This document shows, one piece after another, positions 32,471 to 45,287 of a DNA stretch of 64,000 nucleotides. Under the pieces are notes generated by a model. That model made no database searches, was not told where the DNA came from, and saw only the letters and a list, made by a program, of their open reading frames with translations. The stretch covers positions 692,612,083 to 692,676,082 of the forward strand of contig NC_081412.1 of the NCBI RefSeq assembly GCF_030272615.1, in the 5' to 3' direction. This stretch comes from Cryptomeria japonica (lineage: Eukaryota; Streptophyta; Pinopsida; Cupressales; Cupressaceae). The translations under genes were made by a program, and so were the position numbers. Position 1 is the first letter of the stretch. Every line of letters begins with the position of its first letter.

Positions 32471-35400
32471 AGAAGAATCTGCAAGGAGCAAGACACCAGA
32501 TGTGGACTAGATTGAATCAGAAGTTGGTGAGAATCTGATGTTCAATAGGATTTTGATCAGACAGACGGTTAAGGAGGAACCCAAACATAGGAGGGCATTG
32601 TTTAGGGTGAGATGCAAAGTTCTTGGTAAAGTGTTCAAGGTGATAGTTGATACAGGCTCAACTGACAACATCATCTTAGAAGAGGTAGTTAGGAAGTTCA
32701 AACTCACAAGAATACCCCACACCAATCCTTACAAGGTGACTTGGTTGAACAAAGGATAGAGTGTGCTGGTCAATGAGCAAACTTGGGTAGAGTTTTCTAT
32801 TGGAGGATATAAGGATAAGATCCTTTGTGATGTGTTACCTATGGATGTATGTCACTTATTGCTAGGAAGACCCTAGCAATTTGATAGGAAGGTGATCTAT
32901 GATGGAGAGGAGAACTCCATATCCTTTAAGAAGGACAACAAGACCTTCAAGATTCAGTCTTTGACAGAGGATGAAGACACTTCAAAAACACCTAGTGTCT
33001 TAATGGCTACTAGTAAAGAGTTCTTAAATTTTCTACATGAGGAGGAGATAGTGAACTATGCCATCTTTGTGAAGCCAAAGGAGAAAGCAAACAAGCTGCA
33101 GGAAGAAATACCCAAGGAGGTGAAGCAAATGTTGCAAGAGTATAAGGATATAGTGAGTGATGGAGCACCTACAACACTCCCACCAAGAGGTCTATAAGTC
33201 ATCAAATAGACTTTGTTCCTGGTGCATCCTTACCTAACAAGGTCGCATATAAGCTCACACCTGATTAGAATAAGGAAGTAGCAAGGCAAGTGCAGGAGTT
33301 ATTGGAACAAGGACTGATTAAGAAGAGCATCATCCCATGTGTAGTCCCGATAGTGCTAGCATCAAAAAAAGGAGGTAAGTGGAGACTTTGCACTGACTCA
33401 AGAGCAATCAATAGGATTACCATAAGGTATAGGTTTCCTATTCCTAGAATAGAGGATTTGATGTACTATTTAGGAGGGGCTATGTATTTTACCAAGCTAG
33501 ACCTTAAAAGTGGTTATCACCAAATAAGAATTAAGGAGGGTGATGAGTGGAAGACTATTTTTAAAACCACAGATGGATTGTATGAATGGCTTGTGATGCC
33601 ATTTGGGCTTACTAATGCTCCAAGAACCTTCATAAGGTTGATGAATGAAGTGTTGAAGGATTTCACAGGCAGATTTGTGGTAGTGTACTTAGATGACATT
33701 CTCATCTATAGCAGAACCAAGGAAGAGCACCTTGAACATTTGAGGTTAGTTTTAGAGAGGTTGCATGAGGAGAAGCTACCCATCAACCTAGAGAAGTGTG
33801 ACTTCTTGAAGAAAGAGATGGTTTACTTAGTATTTGTGGTGTCTAAAGGAACCTTGAAGATGGATCCAAGCAAAGTGGAGGCAATCTTGAATTGGCCTAC
33901 ACCTAAAATAGGGACTGAAGTTAGAAGTTTCCATGGATTAGCCCAATTCTATAGGAAGTTTGTGAGGAATTTTAGTGGTATATGTGCACCAGTCCTTGAA
34001 ACCATTAAGGGAGGTTTTAAAACTAAGTTTAAATGGATTGAGTAGGCTGACAAAGCATTTCAATTGTTGAAGCAGGAAGTAGCCACAAAACCTATCCTTC
34101 TCCTACCTACATTTGATAAGCTATTCACTTTGGAGTGTGATGCAAGTGGAGTTGCAGTAGGTGGTGTATTGAGTCAAAAGGGAAGACCTGTGGCATTTTT
34201 CAGTGAGAATATTAATGAAGCAAAGAAGAAGTACTCAGCTTATTACCTAGAGTTGTATGCATTAGTGCAGTCTCTTAAAAAATGGAGGCATTACCTACTT
34301 CTAAAAGAATTTGTAGTGTTCATAGACAACCAGGCATTGAGTTACATAAACACTCAAGAGAAGCTAAGCAATAGGCATCTGAAATGGATGGAATACCTCC
34401 AATCCTTCACCTTCACCATCAAGCATAAGAAGGGGCATCTTAATAGGGTGACAGATGCATTAAGCAGGAAGTTGTTGATAGTTCAAGAACTACAGTTGTA
34501 GAGCATAGGAATAGAAGGTTTCAAAGACCTCTATGAAGGAGATGAAGACTTCTCAACAGTTTACAAGGTTTGCAAAGAGTTTGAGAACCATTTCCATGGT
34601 GAGTATGCAGAATACACTCTCCAAAATGGTCTCTTGTTCAAAGGTAATTAGTTGTGTGTACCTAGAGGATCCATGAGGGAGAACCTCATCCAAGAGAAAC
34701 ATAATGGCAGTTTAAGTGGACACTTTGGAGTCAACAAAACCTTGGATTTAGTACACAGGTACTACTATTGGCCAAAGTTTCCAAGAGATGTAAAGAGGTA
34801 TGTAGAGAAATGTGGAGTGTGTCAAAGAGCCAAAGGTGGATCAAGCAATGCCGGTCTATATCAACCATTACCAGTCCCTAATAGACCTTGGGAATGTATA
34901 AGCATGGACTTTGTAGTAGGACTTCCCAAGACAAAAATAGGTATGGACAACATCTATGTGGTAGTAGATAGATTTTCCAAGATGAGTCATTTCATCCCAT
35001 GTAAGACTACACATGATGCAAGCTATGTTGCACATCTCTTCTTCAAAGAGATTGTTAGGTTTCATGGACTCCCTTTAAGCATTGTTTCAAATAGGGACAG
35101 CAAGTTCATGGGTCATTTTTGGCAAACATTATGGAAGAGACTAGGAACTAACTTGCCATTTAGCTTAGCTTACCATCCACAAACAGATGGTCAAACTGAA
35201 GTCATCAATAGGGTGTTAGGCAACTTGTTAAGGTGTTTAACTAAGGAATATGGCCAGACATGGGACCTAATCATTTCTCAAGTAGAGTATGCATATAATG
35301 ATAGTGTGAATAGAACCACTGGTAGAAGTCCTTTTGAGGTTGTCTATGGTAGACATCCAAGGGGAGTATGTGAGTTAAGAGACCTTAGTAGTTTGGAGAT

Positions 35401-35983
35401 GAAGAGTGGGCAAGCAGAAGACTTCACTCAAACCATCAAGGAAGTCCAAGAGTAGGTTAAGAAGGCCATCCTTGAATCCACTCATAAACTGAAAGCCAAA
35501 GTGGATGAGAAAAGGAGAGAAGTTCAATTCAAGGTGGGTGACTATGTGATGGTACATTTGAGCAAAGCCAGGATGCAAAGTGGTAAGCCTACCAAACTAC
35601 AGATAAAGAGAGTAGGACCTTGTCAAATTCTAGAAAAATATGGGGAGAACACCTATAAGGTTGATTTACCTTCAGACTTAGCCATTTCACCAATTTTTAA
35701 TGTTGCTGATCTGGTAATGTACAAGGGAGAGATAGCAGGACAAACTGAGAACCAAGCTAAGGTATTATAAGATATGGATGTAAATACCTTACCTCAAGTG
35801 AAGAAGCCTAAAGCAGAGGAGATCTTGGAATCAAGAGTGAAGAATTCCACTAGAAACTAGGTCTACATGGAGCACTTAGTGAAATGTAAAGATCAAATAG
35901 TATCTGAAGCTACATGGGTGGAGGAGTGCAGGTTCAAGGCACTTGGAATAGACCCGGCTCTCATCTCTTCTTCTATTTCTTAA
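32471..35983 (+). pseudogene. RE-J pol: protease, RT, RNase H, integrase, chromodomain-like end
   Basis: Protease (32538-32900) keeps VDTGSTDN and a LLLGRP end. A frameshift near 33195 precedes RT (33290-34045), whose catalytic YLDD is at 33686-33697 and which has [10 protein letters not shown]. RNase H (34064-34501) has ECDASGVAVGG, a Glu in YLELYALV and an Asp in FIDNQALSYI. Integrase (34652-35455) has the H-H-C-C zinc part (HNGSLSGHFG...CGVCQRAK) and MDFVVGLP. The second acidic site reads SNRDSKF: the catalytic Asp of the usual SDRD is Asn (codon 35090-35092). The Glu is present in QTDGQTEVINR. The last part (35501 to about 35983) has a GPCQILEKYGENTYKVDLP stretch and a chromodomain-like end with VKCKDQ...ATWVEE, where the usual Trp of VKWK is Cys (35885-35887). 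Stops at about 32757, 32874, 34043, 34499, 34649, 35453, 35768 and 35858. Confidence 0.93.
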
Positions 35984-35993
35984 TTTGTGTGTA

Positions 35994-36007
35994 GAGGGAG
36001 AGTATGG
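35994..36007 (+). promoter_or_regulatory. RE-J polypurine tract
   Basis: AGAGGGAGAGTATGG lies directly before the 3' LTR. It is interrupted by two T residues. Confidence 0.65.
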
Positions 36008-37592
36008 TGCAGGAGAACCCTTCCAAACACTTTCTTTTTCTTTTTTTTGTTGGTGTTATGCTTCTTATGAAGCCATTGTACATGAATAAGAGCCATGAGC
36101 TCATGTGTGTTAGACTAGGTCCTAGTTGTAGGTCCTTAGTGTTTGTTGTGATTTCTTGTGCAGGAGAGGTTGAGTGTGCCTAGAGTGTGTGTTAGGCCTT
36201 ATTGGCATGTTGATGTCCTTAGGGTAGCCCAAAATAGGCTTAGGAGTCATGAAAAGCAACAATGGAAAAGTTGCTCAAGAGATGCAAAAGTTGCATTACA
36301 ACTTTTAAAAGTTGTCAAGCAACTTTCCACCCAAAAGGGTCATAGACCCTTGTTGAGCATGGAGAGCCCTATTTTTGGTACACCGATCGAGGTATAGGTA
36401 GTATAAGTACTTGCAAACCCTAAGTGAATGGGTTGGATGTCAGACTTTGTATGGTCCTAGCAAAAAGTTTAGACTGAGACTGTAAAACTGTTACCAGTCA
36501 GTTTGAATGAAGGAAACAAGCAAATTAATGGATTGAGATACATCCAAAACTATGTAGTTTGTCTTCCATGGTGTAAATACTTTCATTTCAATTAATTAGT
36601 TTAATGATTTTACTTGCAGATTGAGTGAGTTTGTAAATAGTTTGTAAACTATCTTCTTACTATCTAGTTTTGGACAAGATTGTGTAAATGAAGTCTTAAC
36701 TTCATTCCCCATTGTGGAAACACCATGAAACCATGGGGAATGAGAGTGAAGACCCTATACTATAGTCCCATGCAAGAAGGGTCCTTGGAAATTTAGGAAG
36801 GCCAAGCAAAGACCTACTCCTAAGCGAGACTGCACAGTGCCCGGTTAGGAGAGGTTAGATTGCAGAGGTCTTGGAGAGCAAGGTTGGATAGAGGAGAGTA
36901 CATCCTTTGGAGGAGGTGTAGAGGAGTGTTAGAATCATCATTGGTGTAAAGGAGGAGCCTCCACCAATCCAAACAAGGTGGCTAAAACACTAAACACTCA
37001 CTGTGACCTAAGCAAACCCTAGAAACCCTCACAAAACCCTTAAAAACCCCAAAATTTGCCCTAGGCACTGTACGGCCACATGGAGGCCCAAAACCTAGAA
37101 AATCCTTGATCCCTTACTAATTGAATGTTATTCCATTTTAGGATTTAGGGTTGGTTGTGCATCATTTGTGAGAGGGAGCCCTAGAAGACCGATTAGGAGG
37201 CCTAATTGGTCCTAATCCTTGTAGCCCTATTTGAAGGCAAAAACCCAAATTTGTGAAATCGGTAAGGGGTTAGAATCTTGAAACCTCTTGGGGGCTCATG
37301 AATGGGTGGATAGACCATGAAATAGACTTGAAACAACCTTTCTAAGACCTTGGAAGGTGTGGAACAATATTAGCCCTTATTAGCCATAGTAAGGGGTTTT
37401 GAGTCTCATGAGTAGGTGAGACCTTAGGAGCAGCATTGCAACTCATTGGTAGGTAGTTTGGGTATGGTTAGGGGGTTCCTCAAGCAAAGGGAAGTCCTAA
37501 AGACCCTAGGGTGTGTAGAGAACACCAGGTGATCCAAGGAAAGGATTCAAGGGCATAGACTAAGCTAGTCTATCCCAAACCCCATTCTATCA
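36008..37592 (+). repeat. RE-J 3' LTR (1585 bp)
   Basis: Starts TGCAGGAGAACCC and ends CCCATTCTATCA. Same length and order as the 5' LTR. The second base pair of the terminal TG is kept in both. Confidence 0.92.
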
Positions 37593-39658
37593 TCCCCTCT
37601 ATCCTATCTTTGCATTGGATTTTTCATTGAGTAGGAAAAACCTTCGATGTGTCGGCTTGTGATGAAAAATTCATCAATTAACCCTAATTGATGAGTATAT
37701 ATGTCGCATTTTCCCTTCCCATTTGTATAGGTTGGAAGTTTTCATCAATCACACATTCAAGGATTCAACCATTGAAGAGGAGATCCCTTTCAACATTCAA
37801 TTCAATACAAGAAAATCTATCTACATTCTATCTACAACCTCCCTTGTGGTGACTTACATTTTAATCTTTTATTTACATTTACTTGCAAGTACTTTCTTTC
37901 ATCATTTGGTTAAATCCAAAACTAGGGTTTGACCTGAGGGAAAACCCCCAATCCCACCCCCTTTTCCTCTCTTTTCTATGTGTAGATTGTAGGTGCACAA
38001 CTATGTTTGTAGATTCAGAGAGGTGGAAAAATCCTTTTTATTTTGCAAATTTTTCAGAAGACCGTGGACACTTTCAGTATAGTACCAACAACTTTTCCTC
38101 AAATTTGCAGGGTAGTTTCATCTTGACATATTATAGCCAGATCCATGTGCGTAACTTCATCTAACGCTTCTATCTCAAGTTATAATCAGTTCTTTGCTAC
38201 TTTTACACTTAACACAATTAAATAATTTTCCATTCTAAAAGAGCGATTAGCTTATAATTTCTATCCCATTATCAATTCATTTAGTATTCAATCTCTGCCC
38301 TAAGAGATTGGATCTAGTGAATTCCCCATCTTTTAAATGTAATGTGAATAAGGTGTTTGAAGGGAAATCCACAGTGAAACTTTCATCTCTCCTTGAAGGG
38401 AAGAAAAGCTTTCATTTCTATCTCTCCATCATTCAACCTTTTTCACCTTTACATTTTGGTGAACTCGATGTCTTGCATGCTTTATTCTGAAAATCATTGC
38501 ATATTTTTCATTTACAAGTTTAATTTTTTTGCAAACTTAGTGGTTAATTCATTCAAAACCCTAGTTTTTAAAGTTGAAATTGAACTTGTGTGTTGTAAAA
38601 ATTTCTTTTTATTGTCTTAGATCTGAAAATTGCTTTGTTTGTCAAATTCAATTTCTTCATTGTCTTGTTCAATTTGTAAATAAAATTCACAAAATTAAGA
38701 GGTTAATTGTCCAAACCCTAATTTGTAAAAATCATCTTGAAATTGTGCAAAAAATGAATTTCCATTTTATTTTCAGATGTGTGATTGTTTTTAGACTTAT
38801 ATTCTGTCCTAAAATTCAAATTTTCAATTTCCCTCCTTTTTCACAAATTCAAAAGTTCAAAAATTGAGTGGTTAGGTCCTCAAATCCTAATTTTTAAATT
38901 TAATTAGATTTTGTGCAAATTTCAATTAGTTTCAGTTTTCTAAACATTTTTCAAGGTATATCTATCGATTAGGTTTGACCCTTTTCAAATTTTCAATTCA
39001 ATTCCTCATTTTTTTCAAAACCCTAATAGGGTCCTGTTTTCCCATTCAATCCTTCATTTCGCCTATCTAGAGATCGTAAAATTCACCATTTTTGGGGGGT
39101 TCATTTTAAAATCATCATAACTTTCATACCTAAAAATTTCAAAAAAGTTGGTCGGACCGTGTGCACTTTCAACATGGTCCCTGACTTTTTTCCCAAAGTT
39201 TCAAGAGATTGTTATGACTATATTTAATAGCTTAAATTTAGAAAATTATTGGCTGATCTTGTTGATTTTTTACCCCTCTAAAATAAAAAATACCTTCAAA
39301 TTTTAAGAAAGTTTTTAAAATTAAGTGGTTAATTATACCTTGCCTTGATTTTAAAAATTTAGAATTTATCAATTTTAAATTAAGTGGTATCCCCTTGGCC
39401 CTAATTTTAAAATTCCAATTTCCTTTCATTTATCATTACAATCATTTTTGGAAATTGTGTCATTTTCTTCTTCCAATAAATTCAAATTGTTTAATCATTA
39501 TTTTCTCAAATTTTGCATTATTCTATTTTTGGGCACTTTTTTCCTATTATTCCAAATCCAAATTTTCCCTCTTTTGCATGAGTTTCACCACTATTAGTCC
39601 TACCTACACTATCCCCATTAGACGAAGCACTAGAATTAAGGCTTCTCAAGTAAAAATT
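37593..39658 (+). mobile_element. RE-I: gypsy-type leader and gag start, cut by RE-K
   Basis: Long T-rich, mostly non-coding stretch with many short plus-strand frames. Its end holds an ATG at 39580 opening MSFTTISPTYTIPIRRSTR, which stays open into the RE-K LTR at 39659. After RE-K, gypsy gag sequence on the same strand appears at 46222. I infer that 37593-39579 is the untranslated leader (or LTR plus leader) of a gypsy element whose gag begins at 39580. No LTR end was identified, so the left limit is just the RE-J insertion point. Confidence 0.5.
39580..39658 (+). pseudogene. RE-I gag N-terminus (26 codons left)
   Basis: MSFTTISPTYTIPIRRSTR then IKASQVKI, open to the RE-K boundary. A basic start of this kind is plausible for a gypsy gag, but the link to 46222 rests only on strand and position. 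If real, about 150-250 codons between the two pieces have been lost. Confidence 0.4.
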
Positions 39659-40791
39659 TGTTAGGAACTGGGAAGGACAGCTAAGAGGGGGGGTGATTCA
39701 CTTGTGAACCAGTTATCAATAATTTATAAACCAAAATAGATTATTCTAACTTAAAACTCAATGTCGGTAAACCAAACTTAAATGCCGGTAAAATAGATTA
39801 ATAGTTATAGCAGTACCGGGATAACTTAATGCATGAAATAGAAAGAGAAACAACATCCACAACACATGACACTAAGATTTTGACGTGGAAACCCGGTAAG
39901 GAGAAAAACCATGGTGGGAAACCTTAGCCACAATCAGATGATACTACTATAGATAGTAAGTATATACAAATAGGGTATGCACATGCAAAAAGGACAACCA
40001 CCTATATCTCACTGATCAATCACAAAATAGGAGTCACACTGACTACAATTGGATGGTTAAATCCAATAACATTGTACTTCTTTGGAATAGCATCTGCAAT
40101 GCTGGATTCATTATCGATTTAAGATCTGAACATGAGTGTCAAATACCTTCATAACCTTAAGATATTGTCTGGATGATTCACACAAGGATCTTCTTATTTT
40201 TTCTCTTCAATATTTGCCTACACTCATCATTATTATGATCTTCAATAAGATCTTACAATCATATATACAAAACCTAAGACCTATACATGAGGTCGGCTCA
40301 CTAAAGATATTACAATAAAATCAATTTACAAATAAGTCTTGATGTGATACAATATGTCATCTCAATACATTTACCACATTGTCCAATCAATAAACCATTC
40401 CTAAAATGTGTCATGTTGATCTGGAATAGATATCATGTACCAATCCATAACCTAGACTTATCTATCAGAAAAGGCAAATCTGTCGACCCGATTAGACCAA
40501 TAAGAAAAAAACCAAATCCAAACTTCCAATCCATGTCTTCGACATAACCAAATAATCTCTAGATGATAACAAGCCCTCATTGCTGCCGGTGAACAATATA
40601 TCCTATTGGTGAACATATACCAGTAACTGTGCATAAGCCAATAACCAAGCCGAGACCACAATGTGTTGGTTCAACAATAAACCGATATAACCATAGTGCT
40701 AAATCAACAATGTAGACCTCCAAGAAGATAAGTGTTCACATCAATGACAAAACCAATGCAACACATGATGAAGTCATCCATAATACCAACA
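39659..40791 (-). repeat. RE-K 3' LTR (1133 bp)
   Basis: Minus strand TGTTGGTATTATGGATGAC to CCCAGTTCCTAACA. The box at 39881-39916 reads on the plus strand GACGTGGAAACCCGGTAAGG followed by AGAAAAACCATGG. The start resembles RE-B. Confidence 0.92.
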
Positions 40792-40803
40792 ATCTCCCCA
40801 TTT
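40792..40803 (-). promoter_or_regulatory. RE-K polypurine tract
   Basis: Minus-strand AAATGGGGAGAT directly precedes the 3' LTR. Confidence 0.82.
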
Positions 40804-41127
40804 GGAATTGATGACAACACTAGATGGAAAAACATCTAAATACCAAAAATAGAATGCCAAAAAACAATAAACCAACAATCTCCCAAAATAGATTAATACA
40901 AAGTTTTTTGCCAAAACAAAAACCATATAACAAAAAATACATCTCTCCTCAAAGTACAAAGTTTTCCCATAGATATCTCTCCCCCTCTGACATCAAATGC
41001 CAAAGTAGTTAAGAACCAAAACATAACATCCAGCTAACTACTCCCTCTGAGAAGTAGCTCTCCTTCATCAAAGCTGGAAAAAGATTTTTCTTTTAGTCCC
41101 TGTTGGTTTGATGCCAATATTCATCAT

Positions 41128-44100
41128 TCAAGTCTCTACTGGTGGGTAAATTACCCCAAGATTCTCTCTGAGATATTCAAATGTTTCCTTAGGCAAATGA
41201 TTTGTAAAGATATCTACAATTTTCTCTTTAGTATTCAAATAAACCAATCTCACTTCATTTACTTCAACATTCTCTTTCAAAAAATTGTACTTAATAGAAA
41301 CATGCTTTGTCTTAGAGTGAAATACAAAATTCATTGATATATCAATTGTTGTTGAATTATCACAATAAATAATTATTGGTTCTTTGCATTTTACCTCTAT
41401 ATCCTTCAACATTTTCTTGATCCATAGTACCATAGTACAATTGGTTGTTCCTGCAACATATTCTGAATCTGCTACAGATAATGATGTATAAGTCTATATT
41501 TTTCTTATGCATGAAATCAATCTTCTGCCATGAAATAATGCACCACTAGTGGTACTATTTATGTCATCTACATTTCCTGCCCAATTTGCATCTATGTATG
41601 CACATAAATCAAAATTTTCATCCTTAGGATACCATAGACCGAGATTTGTTGTGCCTTATAGGTACCAGAAAATCCTTTTAACTGTTAATTCATTATTTTC
41701 TTTAGGATTGCTTTGAAATCTAGATACAATACATACTGGATTCATTATATCAAGTCTAGATTGTGTCAAATGCAGTAATCCTCCAATCATAAATTTGTAC
41801 CTTGTTGAATTAATAGGAGCTAAATCATCCTTAAATGTCAATTTATCAGTTGTAGTCATAGGAGTGCTTACCGGTTTTGAGTTTTCCATACCAAATTTCT
41901 TTAAAATTTCCTTCAAGTACTTTGTTTGATAGATGAATATACCTTTATCTATTTGTGAAATCTACAAACCTAGAAAACAAATTATCTCTCCAATCATAGA
42001 CATTTCAAATTCTTTTTGCATCTAGTTAGAAAATTCTTTACATAAATCATCTTCACCTCCAAAAATGATATCATCCACAAATACTTCAATAACCAAAATA
42101 TCATCATTGGTAACTTTGTAATACAAATTGCTGTGAGCATTACCTTTTGTGTAACTAAGCTTCAAAAGATATTTATCCAATCTAGCATACCAAGCTCTAG
42201 GAGCTTGCTTTAATCCATATAAAGCTTTCCTTAACCTTTATTCCATGTAAACTTCCTCCACAAGATCTCCATTAAAAAATGCACATTTTACATCCATATG
42301 ATAAACTTTATAATTTTTATAAGCTACAAATGCAAGAAATAGTCTAATTGCATCAATTTTGGCTACCGGTGCAAAGGTTTCATTATAATCTATTCCTTCT
42401 TTTTGTGAATAACCTTTACAAACTAATCTTTCTTTGTTTTTGATTACTTCACCATCCTCATTAAGTTTATTTCTACATACCCATTTAGTTCCAATTACAT
42501 TTTTGTCTTTAGGCCAGGGAACTAATGTCTAAGTATCATTCTTTTCAATTTTTTCTAATTCATCTTCCATTGCTTTTATCCAATGTTCATCCTAACATGC
42601 TTCAACAATTGATGTTGGTTCAACTTGAGAAATTAAACATACCTCTTCATTTTCTAATCTTCCTCTAGTCATAACACCTTGATTCTTATTTCCAATTATC
42701 TGATTCTCTGAATGATTCAATCTTACATACCTAGATTTGTTCTAATTTACATTCATAGGCTATTGTTCTTTAGTCACAATTGAGTTTTTTGATGATGCCA
42801 GTGTGACTGGTTCTTCACTCTGTACTGGTGCAATCTGTGTCAGTTCATCTATAATCATTTCATTTGCTGATTCTACAGATCTTGAATCTCCTCTAAAATG
42901 TTCATCTATCTTCACATTAGTACTCTTAATGATTTTCTGCAATCTTTTATTATAACATCTATATGCCTTGCTTCTAGATGAATAACTAAGAAATATTCCT
43001 TCATCACTTCTAGGATCAAATTTACCAATATAATCATCTCTTCTAAAATAAAATTTTCTTCCAAATATTCTGAAGTATTTAATAATAGGAGTATGACCAA
43101 ACCATAGTTCATAAGGGGTTTTACCAGTTAAAATTTTGATGTGAACTCTATTGAAAGTATAAACCGTTGTATTCACTACTTCTCTCTAGTACATATGAAC
43201 TATATTTGCTTCCATCAACATGGTTCTTGTTGCATCCAGAATAGTTTTGTTCTTTCTTCCCACAACTCCATTCTGTTGGGGTGTTCAGGGTGTTGATAGC
43301 TATCTTTTGATTCCATTCACTTCATAGAATGCATTAGATTCTCTAGATGTAAATTATCCTCCTTGATCAAATCTCAAACATTTGATTTTCTTGACAGTTT
43401 CATTCTCTACCATTGCCTTGTATATCTTGAATCTTCCAAAATCTTTTGATTTCTCCCTGAGAAAAGTAACCCAACACATTCTAGAATAATCATCAATTAT
43501 TAGCATAAAGTATCTATCTCCTTGTAGACTTCTTGTTCTTGCTGGACCACATAAATCAGTATGAATTAAATCAATAATATTATTGGATTTCTCAGTAATG
43601 CTCTTAAATGTTGTTCTAACTTGCTTTCCCATTTGACAATCCTTACATACTAGATTATGAGGTTCACAATCTTAGGTAAATCCCTTACTGCCATAGTTGA
43701 ACTAATCTTTACAATGCAATCAAAATTCACATGATAGAGTCTTTTATGCCATAACTAACTTTCATCAATGTGTGCAATCAAACATGTCTTATCACTGGTA
43801 TTCAAATGAAAGATATTACCTTTAGTCTAATTATCGGTTGCAATCTCCAATCCAGTTCTGTTTACGATTTTGCATTTTCTATTCTTGAATTGTAATTGAA
43901 ATCCTTTTTCCACTAACTGACCAACACTCAAAAGGTTATGCTTTAAACCTTCAACATAATAAACATTGTCTGTATTATGTTTACCATCCAAAGATATAGT
44001 ACCTCTTCCTTTGATTAAACAAGCTCTATCATCTCCAAATCTTACTAGACCTCCATGATTTTCCTGAAATGATAATAATTTTCTTTTATTACCAATCATA

Positions 44101-44544
44101 TGATGCGAGCATCCTCTATCAATGATCCATTCATCCTTTTCTTCAATTTTTGTTGTCAATGCCTACTCTACTGGTTTGACAATAGATGTCGGTTGATCTT
44201 CTTTTCTTGCAATAAAAGCCCATCCATTATCTGCTAGATCTTCATCTAAATCATCTATAACACCTTCATCTGCATAGTAACATGACTTATCTCTATTTTT
44301 CTTAAATTTGTATCTCTGATATTCAGGGTTAGGCTTATATGTTCTTTTTGCTTCCTCCCTTAGTCTTGCATGTCTAACAGGACACCTAGAATCCATATGA
44401 CCAACTTTATTGCAATTAAAACATTTGAAAGGTGCTTTACCTTGATACTTACTTCCTGCTGGACCTTTAGGCATCTTCCTTGCAAATAGTGCTTCAAGTT
44501 CTTCAAGTTCTTTTGCATAGAGTGCTTTCCAATAAGTTTTGTCA

Positions 44545-44584
<40 letters not shown>

Positions 44585-45230
44585 CTTTGAAAGCTAGATT
44601 AGTCTTGACTGTAGCAATAGGACCAAAATCCTCAAGCTCAAATGTTGAAAGTTTTTCAACCAAAGTATCTCTAGAAACTAAAGTATTAGGCATTATTCTC
44701 AACTCATTAATAGCAGTCATTTTCATTTTGTAAGTTGGTGGCAATGCTCTTAAAACTTTAGACACAATTTCATCTTCACTTAAAGATCCTTGACAACATT
44801 GTATTCCCAAAACAATTTCATTAACTCTCTCCATAAATGCATAAATTCATTCATCTTCTTCTATTTTTAAATTTTCATACCTGACCTGGTAACATTCCAT
44901 TTTTATAATTTTGACAGTGGTAACTCCTTCATTCAGTGTTTCCAGTTTATCCCAAATAGCTTTAGCAGTAGATCAGTCTGATAATCCCATGATTTGTTGA
45001 TCTAATAATGTGCTCAGAAGTGCTTCTCTTTCTTTGCAATCATTCTCCAAGTCCTTAGCCAAGGTTTGTGGATGAGGTTGATTCAGAGTAGGACCAACAT
45101 AGCCATTTTTTGTAATATCCCATATATCTCTTCCAATGCAGTTTAGGTGTGTTTCTATTCTGAGCTTCCATATACCATAGTTAGTTCCATCAAGTTTCAG
45201 ACTGCCCTTCCTAAAAATATTTATTGCCAT
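41128..45230 (-). pseudogene. RE-K gag-pol polyprotein, broken
   Basis: The start at 45230 (MAINIFRKGSLKLDGTNYGIW) opens a UBN2 gag. A run of 13 GAT repeats on the plus strand (44545-44583) encodes a Ser run in gag. The knuckle CFNCNKVGHMDSRC (about 44380-44421) is the only intact one among RE-A, RE-C, RE-G and RE-K. The protease near 44105-44135 reads DRGCSHHM, Gly replaced by Arg. Integrase has LIHTDLCGP near 43550-43575 and LRFDQGG near 43360. RT (about 42600-41950) has several stops; the catalytic FVDDIIF can be read near 42065-42090. Connection and RNase H: 41916-41128 (YCDNSTTIDIS). Breaks include about 44975, 44835, 44160, 43825, 43620, 43350 and 42235. There is a short deletion in RT near 42238, where the RE-A and RE-C equivalents have about 35 more bases. 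Confidence 0.92.
44545..44583 (+). repeat. (GAT)13 microsatellite inside RE-K gag
   Basis: Thirteen uninterrupted GAT units on the plus strand; on the coding (minus) strand these are ATC-phase repeats read as TCA, giving Ser. RE-C has a shorter TCA run at the same protein position (about 12580-12597) and RE-A only a few Ser codons. Confidence 0.95.
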
Positions 45231-45272
45231 AGGATCTCCTCAAGTCGTTAGGCTTCTACAAAAAGAGAACCT

Positions 45273-45285
45273 GGCTCTGATACCA
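45273..45285 (-). promoter_or_regulatory. RE-K primer-binding site
   Basis: Minus strand TGGTATCAGAGCC, perfect, two bases inside the 5' LTR. Confidence 0.92.
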
Positions 45286-45287
45286 AT

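Larger units (their letters stand above)
29725..37592 (+). mobile_element. RE-J: Ty3-gypsy element (chromovirus-like), both LTRs present
   Basis: 5' LTR 29725-31309, primer site, gag-pol 31390-35983, purine tract, 3' LTR 36008-37592. Both LTRs are 1585 bp as delimited. Protease, RT, RNase H, integrase and a chromodomain-like tail come in the Ty3-gypsy order. The flanks right at the LTR ends do not match (cctag, tcccc); cccct occurs at 29718-29722 and 37594-37598, two and one bases away, so the target duplication is unproven. Confidence 0.92.

Noticed and set aside
44539-44733. Plus-strand frame starting with a poly-Asp run
   Set aside because: It is the GAT repeat read on the wrong strand; the RE-K gag is on the minus strand.
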